Source of the DNA: Roseburia sp. 831b
Lineage (GTDB): Bacteria > Bacillota > Clostridia > Lachnospirales > Lachnospiraceae
Direction of reading: 5' to 3'
Assembly: GCF_001940165.2 (NCBI RefSeq)
Contig: NZ_CP135162.1
Coordinates: forward strand, 2,654,001 to 2,718,000
Length of the DNA: 64,000 nt
The number at the start of each line of letters is the position of its first letter. Positions within the stretch are counted from its first letter, which is position 1. Both the position numbers and the translations under genes were made by a program. Below are positions 61,331 through 64,000 of this stretch, piece after piece. Under the pieces are notes generated by a model, which was not told where the DNA came from, made no database searches, and saw only the letters and a program-made list of their open reading frames with translations.

Positions 61331-61443
61331 GGATAATCTTAGTATTCCTCAAGACATCCAGTGATGTTCTGCCATGAATGTCCGAATTTTGCCAGCAAAA
61401 AAACTGTTAATTACCTTGCTGGCACCACCGAATCCTGGAAAGC

Positions 61444-61489
61444 AAAAAAAGGAACCATGCCCCGGCAATGCCGTTGCATGGTTCCTTTT
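61444..61489. terminator. ATP synthase operon terminator
   Basis: A-run, GGAACCATGC/GCATGGTTCC 10-bp stem, T-run; works for the minus-strand atp operon. Confidence 0.88.
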
Positions 61490-61500
61490 CCTTGCAAAAT

Positions 61501-61914
61501 TTATTTTCGATCTGCTACGTCCAGACGAACGAGTGCTTTTCGAAGTGCAAACTCTGCACGTTTTACATCAATTGCTTCTGTCTTATGTGCAAGACGTTCT
61601 TCTGCACGTTTTTTCGCTGCTTCTGCACGTGCGGTATCAATCTCATCCGGCCATTCTGCAATTTCTGCAAGAAGTGTCACCTTATCTGGCAGAATCTCTG
61701 CAAATCCGGAATAAACTGCTGCCGTAACTTCTTTCTCCTCTTCGTAAATTGTTACGATTCCTGGAGCAATGACAGTCGTCAGCGGAATGTGTTTTTTGTA
61801 CACACCTATTTCACCTTCTGATGTATTAAATTCAATCATCGAAGCCTCGCCTTTGTAAAAAATACGGTCTGGCGTGATAATCTCTACATCAAAAATTTTA
61901 TTCTCATCTGCCAT
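61501..61914 (-). CDS. atpC: ATP synthase epsilon subunit
   Basis: Protein of 137 residues: N-terminal beta barrel (FDVEIITPDRIFYKGEAS, EGEIGVYKKHIPL) and a C-terminal helical hairpin with many Ala/Arg/Glu. It is the last gene of the operon, 57 bases after atpD, followed by a strong terminator. It couples rotation and restrains hydrolysis in F1. Confidence 0.95.
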   Translation of the reverse strand: MADENKIFDVEIITPDRIFYKGEASMIEFNTSEGEIGVYKKHIPLTTVIAPGIVTIYEEEKEVTAAVYSGFAEILPDKVTLLAEIAEWPDEIDTARAEAAKKRAEERLAHKTEAIDVKRAEFALRKALVRLDVADRK

Positions 61915-61971
61915 TTCTTAATAGCCTCCTTGTTCTGCGGAGCAAAATACCTCCATCATTGATGCATGTTC

Positions 61972-63363
<1,392 letters not shown>

Positions 63364-63472
63364 TTATTTCTCCTTGTACTGTTGTTATTGTCACACTCTC
63401 ATATCAGACATTCCACCATTGCTTTTGTGCAAGCACAAGCAACAAGTTCTTGTCTGTTACCCAAGCTGTTTA

Positions 63473-64000
63473 TCATGATATTGCAGAAGCACCAGCTACG
63501 ATTTCCGTTAATTCCTGCGTAATCGCACCCTGACGTGCTCTGTTATATTTCAATGAAAGATCACTAATCATATCCTCTGCATTGCTGGTCGCAGAATCCA
63601 TTGCCTGCATTCTGGCACCATTTTCACTTGCTACGGCTTCCACTAAAGCACCATAGAAAAGACTTGTCACATACTTTGGAATAATCATGTCAAGTGCCTC
63701 TTCTTCGTTCGGCTCATAGCTCATCATGACATTCGAATCCGCCTCTTTTGCGCTATCTTCCGGCACTTCCACCGGAAGTAACTTCATGAGCTTTGGCTCA
63801 TGGCTTACCGTATTTTTAAAATGCGTATAAGCAAGATAGATTTCTCCAATGTCACCTGCTACAAAGGCATCTAACACCTCTTTGCAAAGTGCTGCTGCAT
63901 CTTCATAAGCCGGAGATTCGATAATATCTGAGGCATCTTTTTCAATGTGATATCCACGTCTTTCTAACGTCTCTCTTCCCTTGTTACCAACTGCATAGAT
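63473..64000 (-). CDS. atpG: ATP synthase gamma subunit, C-terminal part
   Basis: The frame is open to the right edge and encodes the last 175 residues: YAVGNKGRETLERRG, TSLFYGALVEAVASENGARMQAMDSATSNA and the final coiled helix NRARQGAITQELTEIVAGA. The N terminus lies outside the window. It forms the rotor shaft of F1. It is 112 bases upstream of atpD. Confidence 0.95.
   Translation of the reverse strand: MYAVGNKGRETLERRGYHIEKDASDIIESPAYEDAAALCKEVLDAFVAGDIGEIYLAYTHFKNTVSHEPKLMKLLPVEVPEDSAKEADSNVMMSYEPNEEEALDMIIPKYVTSLFYGALVEAVASENGARMQAMDSATSNAEDMISDLSLKYNRARQGAITQELTEIVAGASAIS

Overview
The window looks like chromosome from a motile, low-to-moderate GC Firmicute of the family Lachnospiraceae (Roseburia/Agathobacter-like). 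This rests on a clostridial-type flagellin with FliS, BofA and YaaL sporulation-era genes, MecA, a germination-type amidase, a glycogen branching enzyme, a DUF6240 protein, and Tad genes like those of Eubacterium rectale. The assignment is inference from gene content; no 16S or marker search was possible.

Layout. (1) 1-9.1 kb: a minus-strand Tad/Flp pilus fragment (prepilin peptidase, TadZ, start of CpaF), then bofA and yaaL, then fliC-fliS with a CsrA-type leader, a DUF1858 redox protein and mecA. After these comes a plus-strand operon of a Ser/Thr kinase-ATPase fusion, a second ATPase and a CpaB-like SAF protein. Its genes have good Shine-Dalgarno sites but lack AUG codons at the right distance. 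(2) 9.1-9.7 kb: a 550-bp imperfect inverted repeat with no gene. (3) 9.7-24.5 kb: cell-wall hydrolases (GH18, CwlD-like), a giant DUF6240/FliK-like protein, glgB, a TPR-AAA protein with an acidic repeat linker, an AI-2E-type transporter and an aconitase-family hydratase. (4) 24.6-31.3 kb: an AT-rich accessory island, all minus strand. It holds a LytTR response regulator, phased direct repeats abutting a promoter, several tiny membrane peptides, a membrane-protein pair, a BcrA-type ABC pair, and a SpoIIM/DUF95-permease-ATPase-small membrane protein block that resembles the export/immunity part of circular-bacteriocin loci. (5) 31.4-37.8 kb: a HAD hydrolase, a two-component system, a coiled-coil protein and a surface 5'-nucleotidase. 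(6) 37.9-41.3 kb: an ABC exporter bounded by 70-bp direct repeats that truncate its partner, a DJ-1-like protein and a structured intergenic region with a candidate small RNA. (7) 41.3-46.3 kb: YitT protein, AraC regulator, amidohydrolase and an HD-GYP protein. (8) 46.4-52.2 kb: a fructose operon fruR-fruK-fruA-ptsH-ptsI that contains its whole phosphorelay; its HPr has Arg at position 46. (9) 52.5-58.2 kb: TetR/ABC exporter, XRE/PAP2, TetR/DUF998 and another XRE membrane regulator. (10) 58.3-61.4 kb: decay zone with a truncated histidine kinase, a frameshifted methyltransferase, a 5'-truncated GNAT and ABC remnants, followed by two tandem-repeat arrays. (11) 61.5-64.0 kb: atpC, atpD and part of atpG.

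How the parts work together. The Tad fragment and the kinase/ATPase/CpaB-like operon plausibly belong to one pilus machine split around the flagellin genes. Flagellin appears to be controlled by a sigma-28-like promoter and CsrA-type sites in its leader. The fructose operon can import and phosphorylate fructose on its own without HPr-Ser46 control. The 24.6-31.3 kb island is the best candidate for an undescribed system: a LytTR regulator appears to drive membrane, peptide and transporter genes.
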